NCBI GenBank assembly: GCA_002709505.1
Contig: PARB01000012.1
Location: 12,748-50,149 of the forward strand
DNA: 37,402 nucleotides
DNA from: Paracoccaceae bacterium
GTDB lineage: Bacteria; Pseudomonadota; Alphaproteobacteria; Rhizobiales; Stappiaceae
Direction: 5' to 3'
The notes beneath the pieces were generated by a model. That model saw only the letters and a list, made by a program, of their open reading frames with translations, ran no database searches and was not told the DNA's origin. The position numbers and the translations under genes are program-made. Below, piece by piece: positions 25,399 to 31,839 of the stretch. Position 1 is the first letter of the stretch. The number at the start of each line of letters is the position of its first letter.

Positions 25399-25595
25399 GT
25401 CTCGGTCCCGCCGATGGGTATCGTCGTTTGGTCGATCAGCGCCGCCGCGACGGCGCGAGCCTCGTCGTCGGTGCGGATCTCGATGGTCAGGGCGGTGCCG
25501 TGAAAATCGCCGTCCGTCCGGAAGGTGTCGCCGGCGGCTTGTCCGACCCACCACTGGCGGCCGTCCATCGCGATTGGCAAGAGGGTCGGGCTCAT
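25395..25595 (-). CDS. Hypothetical phage protein, 66 residues
   Basis: The function is unknown. The central part ([24 protein letters not shown]) has a strand-helix pattern. ATGA overlaps on both sides and GC-rich third codon positions like the neighbours support it as a real gene. Confidence 0.55.
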   Translation of the reverse strand: MSPTLLPIAMDGRQWWVGQAAGDTFRTDGDFHGTALTIEIRTDDEARAVAAALIDQTTIPIGGTET

Positions 25596-25807
25596 GTGTC
25601 GTCCTTCTCTTCGCTGGTGGTGTCCGGCCGGGCGGGGTCTTGCGTCCAGCTCCGGCCGGGGCCGCGCGTTTTTCGATGGGGCTGGCGCGGCGGGGTGTTT
25701 GTGTCGTCGGTGTCGCGGGCCGCGTCGCGCAGGCCGCGCGCCCGGGCGGCGATCATCAGGATCACCAGGCCGACGACGGTGAGAACGGCGATCCCTGTCC
25801 AGGTCAT
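25592..25807 (-). CDS. Small single-span membrane protein
   Basis: This 71-residue protein starts with a hydrophobic helix (TWTGIAVLTVVGLVILMIAA, residues 2-21) followed by a charged, Pro/Thr-rich tail. It is probably an inner-membrane protein with a cytoplasmic or periplasmic tail. ATGA overlaps join it to both neighbours. Function unknown. Confidence 0.55.
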   Translation of the reverse strand: MTWTGIAVLTVVGLVILMIAARARGLRDAARDTDDTNTPPRQPHRKTRGPGRSWTQDPARPDTTSEEKDDT

Positions 25808-26043
25808 GGCGCGTCGCCCTTCCAAATCGTCAGGGCGTTGCCCCACAGCTCCATGGTCAGCCCGCAGTCGTGGGTGACGCGTTCGCCGTGCGAAATGCTC
25901 GTGTCGCCTCCGCAAAGCGGGCAGGTCTGCTTCCGTCGACAGACCTCTTTGCCCGGCAGGATGCGGGAGGGGACGTAGACAGCCCGCATGAAGTCGTGCG
26001 CGGGAAAGGTCTCCGCGTGTGCTGGCGGCGGGGAGCGGGTCAT
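25804..26043 (-). CDS. Small phage protein with CPLCGG motif
   Basis: This 79-residue protein has CPLCGGD in its middle and a third cysteine (THDCGL), suggesting a small metal-binding fold. The CPxCGG start faintly recalls Lar-type restriction-alleviation proteins, but the rest does not match well enough to name it. ATG 26043 overlaps the preceding stop; GTG 26052 is an alternative start. Confidence 0.5.
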   Translation of the reverse strand: MTRSPPPAHAETFPAHDFMRAVYVPSRILPGKEVCRRKQTCPLCGGDTSISHGERVTHDCGLTMELWGNALTIWKGDAP

Positions 26044-26213
26044 GGCGCGCACCCGGCTTGCGAATGCGCGAGGATGCCGGCGCCAATGGCCATGGCCAGT
26101 GCGAGCGTCAGCAGGACACCGGCGACGAAAGTTTGCCCGCGCGTGTTGCGCATGCCCGCCTCTTGGGCGGCCACGACGGCCCAGATTGCGAGTGCTGCAG
26201 GCAGGTAGGTCAT
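26040..26213 (-). CDS. Small membrane protein, 57 residues
   Basis: This short gene encodes two hydrophobic segments (YLPAALAIWAVVAA and FVAGVLLTLALAMAIGAGIL) joined by a small basic loop (MRNTRGQ). It overlaps both neighbours by four bases (ATGA), which is the main support for it being real. Function unknown. Confidence 0.55.
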   Translation of the reverse strand: MTYLPAALAIWAVVAAQEAGMRNTRGQTFVAGVLLTLALAMAIGAGILAHSQAGCAP

Positions 26214-26545
26214 GCCGGCACCGCCTTGCGCATCCGCGCCTTGAGCCGGTGTCCGATCTCCGCCGTGATGCGCTCGACCAGCGCGTCGACGGGATCGCGC
26301 GTCAGCGCCGGCGCAAGTTCCGTCGGGCTGACGGCGCGGGCGAAGGCCTCCGGGCCGTGCGCGACGATCTCGTCGTCGGAAAACGCATCGGTGAGATCGG
26401 CGAGGTCGATCCAGCGGCGCGTCTCGGCGCCGGCGCGCAGGGTCTCGACCATGCGGTCGATGGTCGTGGGGCGGGCGTTACCCCCCTCTGTCGCCTGCGG
26501 CGACATCTCCCCCTCAAGGGGGGAGAGGGGCGCGTGGGCGGTCAT
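26210..26545 (-). CDS. Hypothetical phage protein with an inserted palindromic repeat
   Basis: This 111-residue protein is of unknown function. Residues 6-22 (PLSPLEGEMSPQATEGG) are encoded by a Rhizobiales-type palindromic element rather than ancestral protein sequence, so the N-terminal part is probably an in-frame insertion. The remainder (MVETLRAGAETRRWIDLAD, then ERITAEIGHRLKARMRK) looks like an ordinary helical protein. A downstream start that leaves the repeat non-coding is possible, but ATG 26545 overlaps the preceding stop in the ATGA manner of the whole arm. Confidence 0.6.
   Translation of the reverse strand: MTAHAPLSPLEGEMSPQATEGGNARPTTIDRMVETLRAGAETRRWIDLADLTDAFSDDEIVAHGPEAFARAVSPTELAPALTRDPVDALVERITAEIGHRLKARMRKAVPA
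26480..26530. repeat. Rhizobiales-type palindromic repeat element inside a gene
   Basis: The element consists of two hairpins: TGTCGCC with GGCGACA (26489-26495 and 26499-26505), and TCTCCCCC with GGGGGAGA (26506-26513 and 26519-26526), flanked by runs of C and G. This CCCCCTCTGTCGCC...ATCTCCCCCTCAAGGGGG type is abundant between genes in many Rhizobiales genomes. Here it lies within an open frame of 111 codons and keeps the frame. Confidence 0.75.
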
Positions 26546-27180
26546 GACGCGCCCCGTCCGTCGAGGCCGTAGAGGCCGAGCCGCGCGGCGAATTCCTCGG
26601 CTGCCTTGTCCGGTCCCCACGGCTTGATGCGGGTGGCGAGCGGTGCGGCGAGCTGGCCCCAGAAAGTCTTCCCGCCTGCACAGACAAGGACGTCGCGGAC
26701 CTCGGTCGCCAGCACCCGCTGGTCGAGCGCGCGGATCATGGGCTCGTAGGTAGCCGCATGGGTGGGATTGATGCCGGCGGCGCCGAAAATGGCGCGGTCG
26801 ATGTAGCGCTTGGCGGAAGCGATCAACCGACCCGGATAGTCCCGCGCGCCGTCGATGTGCTCGAGCAGCTCGACGGTCGGCGTGGTGATATCGCCGATAA
26901 GGGCCTCATGCGCGTCGTGCAGCAGGGCCAGCAGGCGGGCCGTCTCGTCCTCGCCCGCGTGGTCATGGGCGATGCAACAGTGCTGCGCCACGGTGTAGAG
27001 ACAATTTCCGGTGGCGCCGTCGAAACGCGCGATGCGCGATAGGGCGGCGACGATGTCGGGCCAGTGGATGTCGTCGGCCGTCAGGTTCGCCAGGTCGACC
27101 ACGCGGCCCGAGGCCATGTGCTTCCAGACCGGGGCGGCGCGGGTGCTTGTGGCGGGGGCGGTGTCGAGGCTTGCGGTCAT
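26542..27180 (-). CDS. HD-domain phosphohydrolase (YfbR-like)
   Basis: This 212-residue protein has the metal-binding HD signature: VAQHCCIAHDH, then LLHDAHEALIGDITTP, with a further Asp downstream, as in 5'-nucleotidases and dNTP-related HD hydrolases. A phage enzyme of this type could adjust nucleotide pools during replication. ATG 27180 is preferred because AGGA lies six bases upstream; ATG 27198 would add six residues. It heads a run of nine genes joined by ATGA overlaps. Confidence 0.8.
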   Translation of the reverse strand: MTASLDTAPATSTRAAPVWKHMASGRVVDLANLTADDIHWPDIVAALSRIARFDGATGNCLYTVAQHCCIAHDHAGEDETARLLALLHDAHEALIGDITTPTVELLEHIDGARDYPGRLIASAKRYIDRAIFGAAGINPTHAATYEPMIRALDQRVLATEVRDVLVCAGGKTFWGQLAAPLATRIKPWGPDKAAEEFAARLGLYGLDGRGAS

Positions 27181-27210
27181 CGTCGGTCCTGCGGTCATGG
27201 TCGGGAAAAG

Positions 27211-27281
27211 CCGCCGGCGGGGCGGGAGGTCCCCGCCGGCGGAGGTTTCGCGCGCGGCGGGAGGAGGGATCCGCGCGCGAA
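27211..27281. terminator. Two strong hairpins in tandem between small phage genes
   Basis: The first hairpin is a perfect 12-bp stem (27211-27222 with 27231-27242); on the minus strand it is followed by CTTTTCCC, which resembles a weak Rho-independent terminator. The second is a perfect 11-bp stem (27247-27257 with 27271-27281). Together they could attenuate leftward transcription between the 41-residue gene and the HD gene. Confidence 0.5.
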
Positions 27282-27291
27282 GGGCGGAGCG

Positions 27292-27417
27292 TCAGGGCCA
27301 GCCGTGGCGGGCGAGGGTCGCGACGAGCACGCCGAGGCCGGCGCCGCTCGACAGGGCGAGCGCGAGGCAGACCGCGAGGAGCGGTGTCGGCAGGAGCGGG
27401 GTGTTGTCGCAATTCAT
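27292..27417 (-). CDS. Tiny membrane protein, 41 residues
   Basis: One hydrophobic helix (LLAVCLALALSSGAGLGVLVATL) makes up most of this protein. A clear ribosome site (GAAAGG) precedes ATG 27417. Function unknown. It lies directly before the two tandem hairpins in the leftward direction. Confidence 0.45.
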   Translation of the reverse strand: MNCDNTPLLPTPLLAVCLALALSSGAGLGVLVATLARHGWP

Positions 27418-27465
27418 GACGTGGCCTTTCCGGGGGTGCGGGTGGGGCAAGCGCGCGGTAGGGTT

Positions 27466-27496
27466 GTCCCGCGACGGGCTGCATCCGTCGCGGGAC
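27466..27496. other. Perfect 12-bp hairpin in front of the rightward 99-residue gene
   Basis: GTCCCGCGACGG (27466-27477) pairs fully with CCGTCGCGGGAC (27485-27496) around a seven-base loop. It ends 30 bases before the ATG at 27526 and may be an operator, or a leader hairpin for the plus-strand gene. Confidence 0.45.
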
Positions 27497-27525
27497 TGGT
27501 CCGCCACCAGCGAAGGAGAGAACCG

Positions 27526-27825
27526 ATGGCGACATTTGAAGAATTGGAGTACGCAGTCGTCCAGCTGGCGCGTCGATACCATCCGCTTGAGCAGGTATTT
27601 GTTGCTGCTTTGGGGGAGATTCTTGCGGAAATCATTCGTTCCGCTCCCGACCCTGACGCGAAGGCGAAAGCGCTTCGCCATTCGATAACCGTTCAGATCG
27701 ACCGGACGCGAATAGTCGGACCAGATGCCGACAGCCCCACTCAAGCAAGCGTGCAGGAAGATGCTGTCCGGCAGGCTGGCGCGCTGATGGATCTTGCTTT
27801 GCATTTGGCAAAACAGCAGAGCTGA
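27526..27825 (+). CDS. Hypothetical helical phage protein on the opposite strand
   Basis: This 99-residue, mostly helical soluble protein has a strong ribosome site (GAAGGAGAG) before ATG 27526. It is the only plus-strand gene inside the leftward arm, so it needs its own promoter and may be expressed in the lysogen. The family is not recognised. Base composition (ATTTG, AAGAATTGG, GTATTTGTTGC) is more AT-rich than the neighbours, which suggests a later gain. Confidence 0.65.
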   Translation: MATFEELEYAVVQLARRYHPLEQVFVAALGEILAEIIRSAPDPDAKAKALRHSITVQIDRTRIVGPDADSPTQASVQEDAVRQAGALMDLALHLAKQQS

Positions 27826-27879
27826 CGTAGCAAACTCCATCGCGAAACTCGAAAGGCGTTGCGTATCGGGGGGAAGTGG

Positions 27880-28596
27880 TCATCGCGTCCCCTCCGATCC
27901 CGGCCATGCGGTTGAAACCTCCGCCAGAACCTGCCGCGCCTCGGCGATGATCCGCGCGTCGGTGGCGCCGCTCTTTTCCTGCGGGTTCCAGCCGGTGCGC
28001 AGCCCGACGCGCACGTATGCGTCATCGGTCGGGAAGGTGATGGCGGCGTAGATCGTGTCGGTTTTGATCGTCTTTTCGATTGCCGGCTTGCCGTCTGCGC
28101 GGGCGATCCGGCCCATAGTCCGCTCGTGCAGGTAAGTCCCGCAGTCCGTCTCGACTGCCATCGTCTGTTCGTTAAGACCGAACGCCCAATCGTAGAGGTC
28201 GACCGCCGTCGCGTCCGTCTTGCCCGTGGCGGCCTTCGCCCAACGGACACCGGCGATCTTTTCCAGCAGCGCCACGCGCTCGGTCAGCGCGGCGAAGGCG
28301 TCGCGCGTCTCTATGCCCGCGTAAAGGCTGGCGGCGCTGTCCGTGGCCGGGGGCTCGTCGTGGGCGGGGTGCGGGCTCGTCTCGTCCAGGATGTCGCGGG
28401 CCAAATGGCGCGCATCTTCGCGGGACAGCGTGACGCGCAAGAGATCCCGGTGGTCTGTCCGAGCTGCTGCCTCGATCAGAATGCAATTTTCGGTGGGGCG
28501 GTCGGTCGAAACGATAAGCGCGAATGATGCCTTCGGTTCGACCACCGCTACGGTGTCACGCGGAAAGCTGCGGGGCTCGCTCGGAATGTCAGGCAT
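27880..28596 (-). CDS. First gene of the leftward arm, hypothetical, 238 residues
   Basis: I do not recognise this protein. It has a helical middle (RDAFAALTERVALLEKIAGVRWAK) and no membrane segment. ATG 28596 has a perfect ribosome site (GGGAGGA, four bases away) and lies directly behind the left operator/promoter at 28628-28652, so it should be the first protein made when repression is lifted. Early position suggests a role in host takeover or regulation. Confidence 0.7.
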   Translation of the reverse strand: MPDIPSEPRSFPRDTVAVVEPKASFALIVSTDRPTENCILIEAAARTDHRDLLRVTLSREDARHLARDILDETSPHPAHDEPPATDSAASLYAGIETRDAFAALTERVALLEKIAGVRWAKAATGKTDATAVDLYDWAFGLNEQTMAVETDCGTYLHERTMGRIARADGKPAIEKTIKTDTIYAAITFPTDDAYVRVGLRTGWNPQEKSGATDARIIAEARQVLAEVSTAWPGSEGTR

Positions 28597-28627
28597 GGCG
28601 TCCTCCCATCGGGGTGATGGTTGGAGG

Positions 28628-28652
28628 TTATGCATAACGCATAATTTGTCAA
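28628..28652 (-). promoter_or_regulatory. Left operator and promoter (OL/PL)
   Basis: The 17-bp palindrome TTATGC-ATAAC-GCATAA (28628-28644) is a perfect dyad. Two bases beyond it, on the minus strand, is a perfect -35 box TTGACA (28652-28647). The matching -10 region is weak (around 28624-28630). A related imperfect site lies at 28662-28678. The same dyad occurs in the right promoter, which marks it as a probable CI/Cro operator. Confidence 0.7.
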
Positions 28653-28779
28653 TGCATTAAATTATGCAAAATGTATTGCTTTGAATTTGCTGGCATTCTT
28701 TTGTTGGGAGGTGTTGCCCGGCGCTTCTCGTGAGCCTAGTATTTTCAACAATTGCTAGCTTGGGTGGTGGGGGTTGTTC

Positions 28780-29394
28780 ATGAAGTTATTGGGTGCTGTT
28801 TTGGGTGCGATTATCCTGTCGGGGTGCGCCTACAAGGCTGAGCCGTTGACAGCGGCCGCTCACAATGTGCCGCTATCCTATTCGACAAAGATTTCCGGAA
28901 AGTGGCTATTGTTTGTAGATGGCGAAAGGTTCAAGGATACGGTTCGTTCCTCAGGGACCAACTGCGCGGCTCATCGGTTTCCAATAGATTTGTCGTCCGT
29001 CTACAAGTCTAGCGTCAATCAAACACTTGCGAACGTGTTTTCCGAAGTCGAGATGGTGGATGCGCCAGTCCCGGCCGATCAGCTGTCCGCGCGAGGTGCT
29101 CGAGGTATGGTGGTGGTGCGAGGCGAATACCTTCGGTCGCGCCTGGATGTCGTTCCGGGGTTCTGGTCTGCGAATATTCGAACGAATCTCAGTTTGACAT
29201 CCGCTGTGACCGTTGACGGGCGGAAAGGGCGCTTGTTCGGCCAGACGGTGGAAGGGTCTGGCACATCGGATATGGAGGCTGGTTTTGCGTGCGAGGGTGG
29301 CGCTAAGAGTCTGACCGCGGCAGCGTCTGATGCAATGCGGGACAACGTCCGTCGGGTAGCGGAAGGTATCGGAAACTCGCCCCGCGTTCGTTAA
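28780..29394 (+). CDS. Prophage lipoprotein in the immunity region
   Basis: This 204-residue protein has a lipoprotein signal peptide (MKLLGAVLGAIILSGCAYK), with the lipobox LSGC and acylated Cys16. It would sit in the inner or outer membrane facing the periplasm. The mature part is mostly beta-like; no named family is recognised. The gene is AT-richer than the host, lies between the left operator and cI, converges on cI and shares four bases with its stop. This is the classic position of lysogen-expressed cargo genes such as superinfection-exclusion proteins. Confidence 0.75.
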   Translation: MKLLGAVLGAIILSGCAYKAEPLTAAAHNVPLSYSTKISGKWLLFVDGERFKDTVRSSGTNCAAHRFPIDLSSVYKSSVNQTLANVFSEVEMVDAPVPADQLSARGARGMVVVRGEYLRSRLDVVPGFWSANIRTNLSLTSAVTVDGRKGRLFGQTVEGSGTSDMEAGFACEGGAKSLTAAASDAMRDNVRRVAEGIGNSPRVR

Positions 29395-30107
29395 ACGCCA
29401 AAAACCTCATTCATCGTCAGCACGCGTTGTATGCTCTTCACGAATTTCGTCGGTACGGCGAATTCGGCTTCCGGGTTGAGTTGGCGGCAATGCAGCGTGT
29501 CGGCGGTCTGGCGAACAAGTATCTTGATGTAGTGCTGCCCGGGATCGTTTTCGTGGTGTTGTGTGCTTACAATCACCGTGTCTCCTGGCCGCGTTGCCCG
29601 GTGCGGATGCACAAACCGCAAATCGCCGTGTGAGTGCATTGGGCTCATGGAGTCGCCGGATACGTAGATGGCGTAGAGATCGCGCGCAAAGCGAAGCGCA
29701 TGCGGCCGCTCGACGTAATCTACGGGCCCGTCGATGTTCATCCCCTCAACCTTCCCGACGATCGCGCCGGCGGCGGTGCCCATTACGGGTATGGCATCCA
29801 GCGGCTGGGACCTAGCGGGGTCGCCAGCCTCTACTGAACTGCGGTCCAGCGCTTCTTCTTCCTGCGATGGAACTAACGTAGGGTTTGTTTGCGGCTCCGG
29901 CTTGGATTTCTGGCCGAAGAGAATCCAGGATGGCGACACGCCGTAACGCCGCGCGTACCGCTCGGTCGACTCCGCATCGAAGTCGCGGGTTCCATTTTCA
30001 TGAGCCAGATAGGTGGGGTTCGGGACGCCAAGTGCGCGCGCGGCTTCGGACGCGTGGCGAAAGCCCGCGTTCAATCGTGCTTGTTTCAGGCGCTCATGCT
30101 TCTTCAT
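29391..30107 (-). CDS. CI-like repressor with S24 self-cleavage domain
   Basis: This is the probable prophage repressor. The 238-residue protein has an N-terminal helix-turn-helix (RLKQARLNAGFRHASEAARA, within 6-25 onward), a linker, a probable Ala113-Gly114 cleavage site in GTAAGAIVG, and the S24 Ser-Lys dyad with Ser153 in SGDSMSP and Lys195 in HYIKILV. Such repressors cut themselves when RecA is activated, so the prophage should be SOS-inducible. ATG 30107 is chosen because it directly precedes the DNA-binding domain; open frame further upstream crosses the operators. Confidence 0.9.
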   Translation of the reverse strand: MKKHERLKQARLNAGFRHASEAARALGVPNPTYLAHENGTRDFDAESTERYARRYGVSPSWILFGQKSKPEPQTNPTLVPSQEEEALDRSSVEAGDPARSQPLDAIPVMGTAAGAIVGKVEGMNIDGPVDYVERPHALRFARDLYAIYVSGDSMSPMHSHGDLRFVHPHRATRPGDTVIVSTQHHENDPGQHYIKILVRQTADTLHCRQLNPEAEFAVPTKFVKSIQRVLTMNEVFGV

Positions 30108-30129
30108 CGCGGTTTGATTGCATAAAAGA

Positions 30130-30197
30130 TTATGCCTGAGGCATTGACGTTTGATTATGCTTGATGCATAAAAAGCTTCGTTATGCATAGGATCGAG
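30130..30197. promoter_or_regulatory. Right operator region (OR) between cI and cro
   Basis: Three TTATGC-type sites lie here: 30130-30146 (TTATGC-CTGAG-GCATTG), 30155-30171 (TTATGC-TTGAT-GCATAA, perfect) and 30181-30197 (good left half only). A further lone half-site GCATAA is at 30120-30125. Three spaced sites between divergent cI and cro genes match the lambda OR design. Confidence 0.7.
30144..30172 (+). promoter_or_regulatory. Rightward promoter PR
   Basis: TTGACG (30144-30149) and CATAAA (30067+100, that is 30167-30172) are 17 bases apart. The perfect operator 30155-30171 lies between and over the -10 box, so repressor binding would block RNA polymerase. Transcription would begin about 20 bases before the cro start. 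Confidence 0.6.
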
Positions 30198-30198
30198 C

Positions 30199-30402
30199 AT
30201 GAGCGAGCTTTCTCTTACGCCTTTGCAAATCCGCACGCGCCTCGGGTGGACCCAAACCCGCATGGCGGAGGAACTGGGCTGTCATCAATCAACGGTGTCT
30301 CGTGTCGAGCTCCAGCCCGCCGTCATGAACGGGATGCTGAAGCGCGCATACGAGCGAGTAGTCGAGGCGCACGGTATCGGGGCTGAGAGACTCGCCTCAT
30401 GA
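30199..30402 (+). CDS. Cro-like HTH protein
   Basis: This 67-residue protein is almost entirely one helix-turn-helix domain (IRTRLGWTQTRMAEELGCHQSTVSRVE split around residues 11-38). It is divergent from cI and the first gene behind PR, the position of Cro. Its expected role is to bind the TTATGC dyads and repress cI. The stop overlaps the next start (ATGA at 30399-30402). Confidence 0.8.
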   Translation: MSELSLTPLQIRTRLGWTQTRMAEELGCHQSTVSRVELQPAVMNGMLKRAYERVVEAHGIGAERLAS

Positions 30403-30709
30403 CGTCACATCACACCGTTCCCGATTTTCCGACCGTCGCTCACGCCGCGCTGCTTGCGCTGGTGTTCGAGCCGGAGCCGGCGATTGCGTTCCGTCTGGTA
30501 CAGCCTCGCCGCTATGCGGTTCTGCAGGCAGTTCGGGCGATGCCCGAACCGGCCAACATGGCAGGACGGGATTCGGCGCATGTCGCCATGACGATCCGGT
30601 TGCCTGCCGCGCCGTTGCGCTCGCAACCCGATCGGCGAAGCGGGCGGGGGATTTTTATGCGGCACTCGGGCGGATCATCGGCCGCGAAGCACGGAACGGA
30701 AGTAGCTGA
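30399..30709 (+). pseudogene. Frameshifted gene behind cro
   Basis: The frame opened at ATG 30399 looks coding for about 64 codons (AHAALLALVFEPEPAIAFRLVQ) and then loses protein character, although it stays open. From 30593 the -1 frame reads like a real protein (DPVACRAVALATRSAKRAGD, then FYAALGRIIGREARNGSS) and stops at 30707-30709. A one-base deletion near 30590 in a gene of about 103 codons explains this best; programmed -1 frameshifting is a less likely alternative since no slippery heptamer is obvious. The function is unknown. The end overlaps the convergent 84-residue gene by 35 bases. Confidence 0.5.
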
Positions 30710-30929
30710 GATGACCCTCCAGCGTTTCATCTCTGTCCCGCCCCAGCGACCCTGCCGTCTCGTCGATGATGGCCGCGATTTCCGCCGCTGCCTTTTCCGG
30801 ATCGGGCGCGTTGCGCGTCAGATGGATCAACAAAGCATCGAGAACCGCGCCCTGCGCGATGGTCCTTTGTTTCAGCCACTCGAAATAGTCGCGCTCCAGC
30901 TTCTCGAACTTTGTTTTCGTCCGGTCCAT
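30675..30929 (-). CDS. Small helical phage protein on the minus strand
   Basis: This 84-residue charged helical protein (KFEKLERDYFEWLKQRTIAQG) has GGGAGGG about eight bases before ATG 30929; ATG 30935 is an alternative. It is transcribed against the rightward arm, directly behind a 17-bp palindrome (30947-30963), so it may be separately regulated. The family is not recognised. Confidence 0.6.
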   Translation of the reverse strand: MDRTKTKFEKLERDYFEWLKQRTIAQGAVLDALLIHLTRNAPDPEKAAAEIAAIIDETAGSLGRDRDETLEGHLSYFRSVLRGR

Positions 30930-30946
30930 CCCCATTCCCTCCCTGA

Positions 30947-30963
30947 AATTGCATCTCGCAATT
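30947..30963. promoter_or_regulatory. 17-bp palindrome AATTGC-N5-GCAATT
   Basis: AATTGC-ATCTC-GCAATT has the same 6-5-6 geometry as the CI/Cro operators but different outer bases. It stands directly in front of the leftward 84-residue gene. It may be an operator of a second regulator or a hairpin at the ribosome site. Confidence 0.45.
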
Positions 30964-31141
30964 CAGCACAACCGGCGGCGCGGCGTCCAGCGCCCGCGCG
31001 GCGGTCAGTCGGCGCAGGGCGGCGCGCAAGGCTTGGCGACGTGAGGTTTCGGGGCGGTGTCCTTTCATCATGGGGCGAGTGTGCCCCGACTTTTCGCGCG
31101 CGTCTTTTCCGCGCGTCCGCGAATTTTGGGGAGATCCGTGC

Positions 31142-31639
31142 ATGACAACGAGCCGTGCAACCAGCGATCACCAGCGCGCCGCGCTCAAGGGGCTCGTGCG
31201 CCGGCAGGTCAAGGCCTGCCACGGGCAGGAGTCGGCTGCCTCGATCACCCGTGTCGGGGCGAAGACGCTTTCGGACTACGGCAACGCCCATACAGCCAAA
31301 TATGCCGACATCCACATGCCGCTCGACGTGCTGATGGACCTGACGCTCGACGGCGGGCCTGTGGCGCTGATCGGCTTGTGCCGCATGGCGGGCGGCGCCT
31401 TTGTGCCGCTGCCGCAGCCGGGCGAGGGCTCGGCCTGGGCGGTCGAGGTGGGCGAGGCGGTGCGCAAGGGCGGCGATGCCGCCGCGCGGATCTGCGACGC
31501 GCTCGCCGACGACGGAAAGGTCGATGCCGACGAGATCGTCGCGCACGCGATCATCGAGCGTCTGTCCGACGCCATCGACGCATTGGTGCGGCTGCGCAGC
31601 CACGCCGAAGAGGTCGCGCGCGGCGGGGACGGGACATGA
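31142..31639 (+). CDS. Probable phage early regulatory protein, 165 residues
   Basis: The N-terminal part (LKGLVRRQVKACHGQESAASITRVGAKTLSDYGN, split around residues 15-48) resembles a helix-turn-helix seen in phage CII-like regulators, followed by a helical dimerisation-like C-terminal half. The match is from memory of the pattern, so the function is tentative. GGGGAG eight bases upstream is a good ribosome site. It starts the long overlapping chain of the rightward arm, with ATGA to the next gene. Confidence 0.6.
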   Translation: MTTSRATSDHQRAALKGLVRRQVKACHGQESAASITRVGAKTLSDYGNAHTAKYADIHMPLDVLMDLTLDGGPVALIGLCRMAGGAFVPLPQPGEGSAWAVEVGEAVRKGGDAAARICDALADDGKVDADEIVAHAIIERLSDAIDALVRLRSHAEEVARGGDGT

Positions 31640-31839
31640 GCGCGCTGGACGACATCCACGACCGGCGGCGGCTGCTCGACTCCGACGACCGCGCATTGGC
31701 CGCGCTCGCCGCCGCCTATCCGGACGGGCCGCCTGAGGACGTTGCAATCGAGCCGATGACCGATGGCGAGGCCGTGGCCGCGGTGATGCGGGCGGTCCGG
31801 ATGGTCCAGCGGGCGAACCAGGAAAGGGGCGCGAGATGA
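31636..31839 (+). CDS. Hypothetical phage protein, 67 residues
   Basis: This small, acidic, helical protein (LDDIHDRRRLLDSDDRALAA at the N terminus) is of unknown function. ATGA overlaps join it to both neighbours. Confidence 0.55.
   Translation: MSALDDIHDRRRLLDSDDRALAALAAAYPDGPPEDVAIEPMTDGEAVAAVMRAVRMVQRANQERGAR

Noticed and set aside
27632..27883. A minus-strand frame of 83 codons starting with an ATGA overlap behind the 238-residue gene
   Set aside because: The first 20 residues look plausible, but it overlaps the plus-strand 99-residue gene by about 190 bases, and that gene has a stronger ribosome site and better protein character. It may still be a short or decayed gene.
30727..31074. 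A minus-strand frame starting MMKGHRPETSRRQ above the 84-residue gene
   Set aside because: The first 45 codons have fair codon usage, but no ribosome site is seen and the remainder lies out of frame over a more convincing gene.
30710..31145. Continuation of the frame opened at 30399 up to 31145
   Set aside because: After about 30593 the reading has no protein character and opposes a better minus-strand gene; a frameshifted gene ending at 30709 explains the data better.
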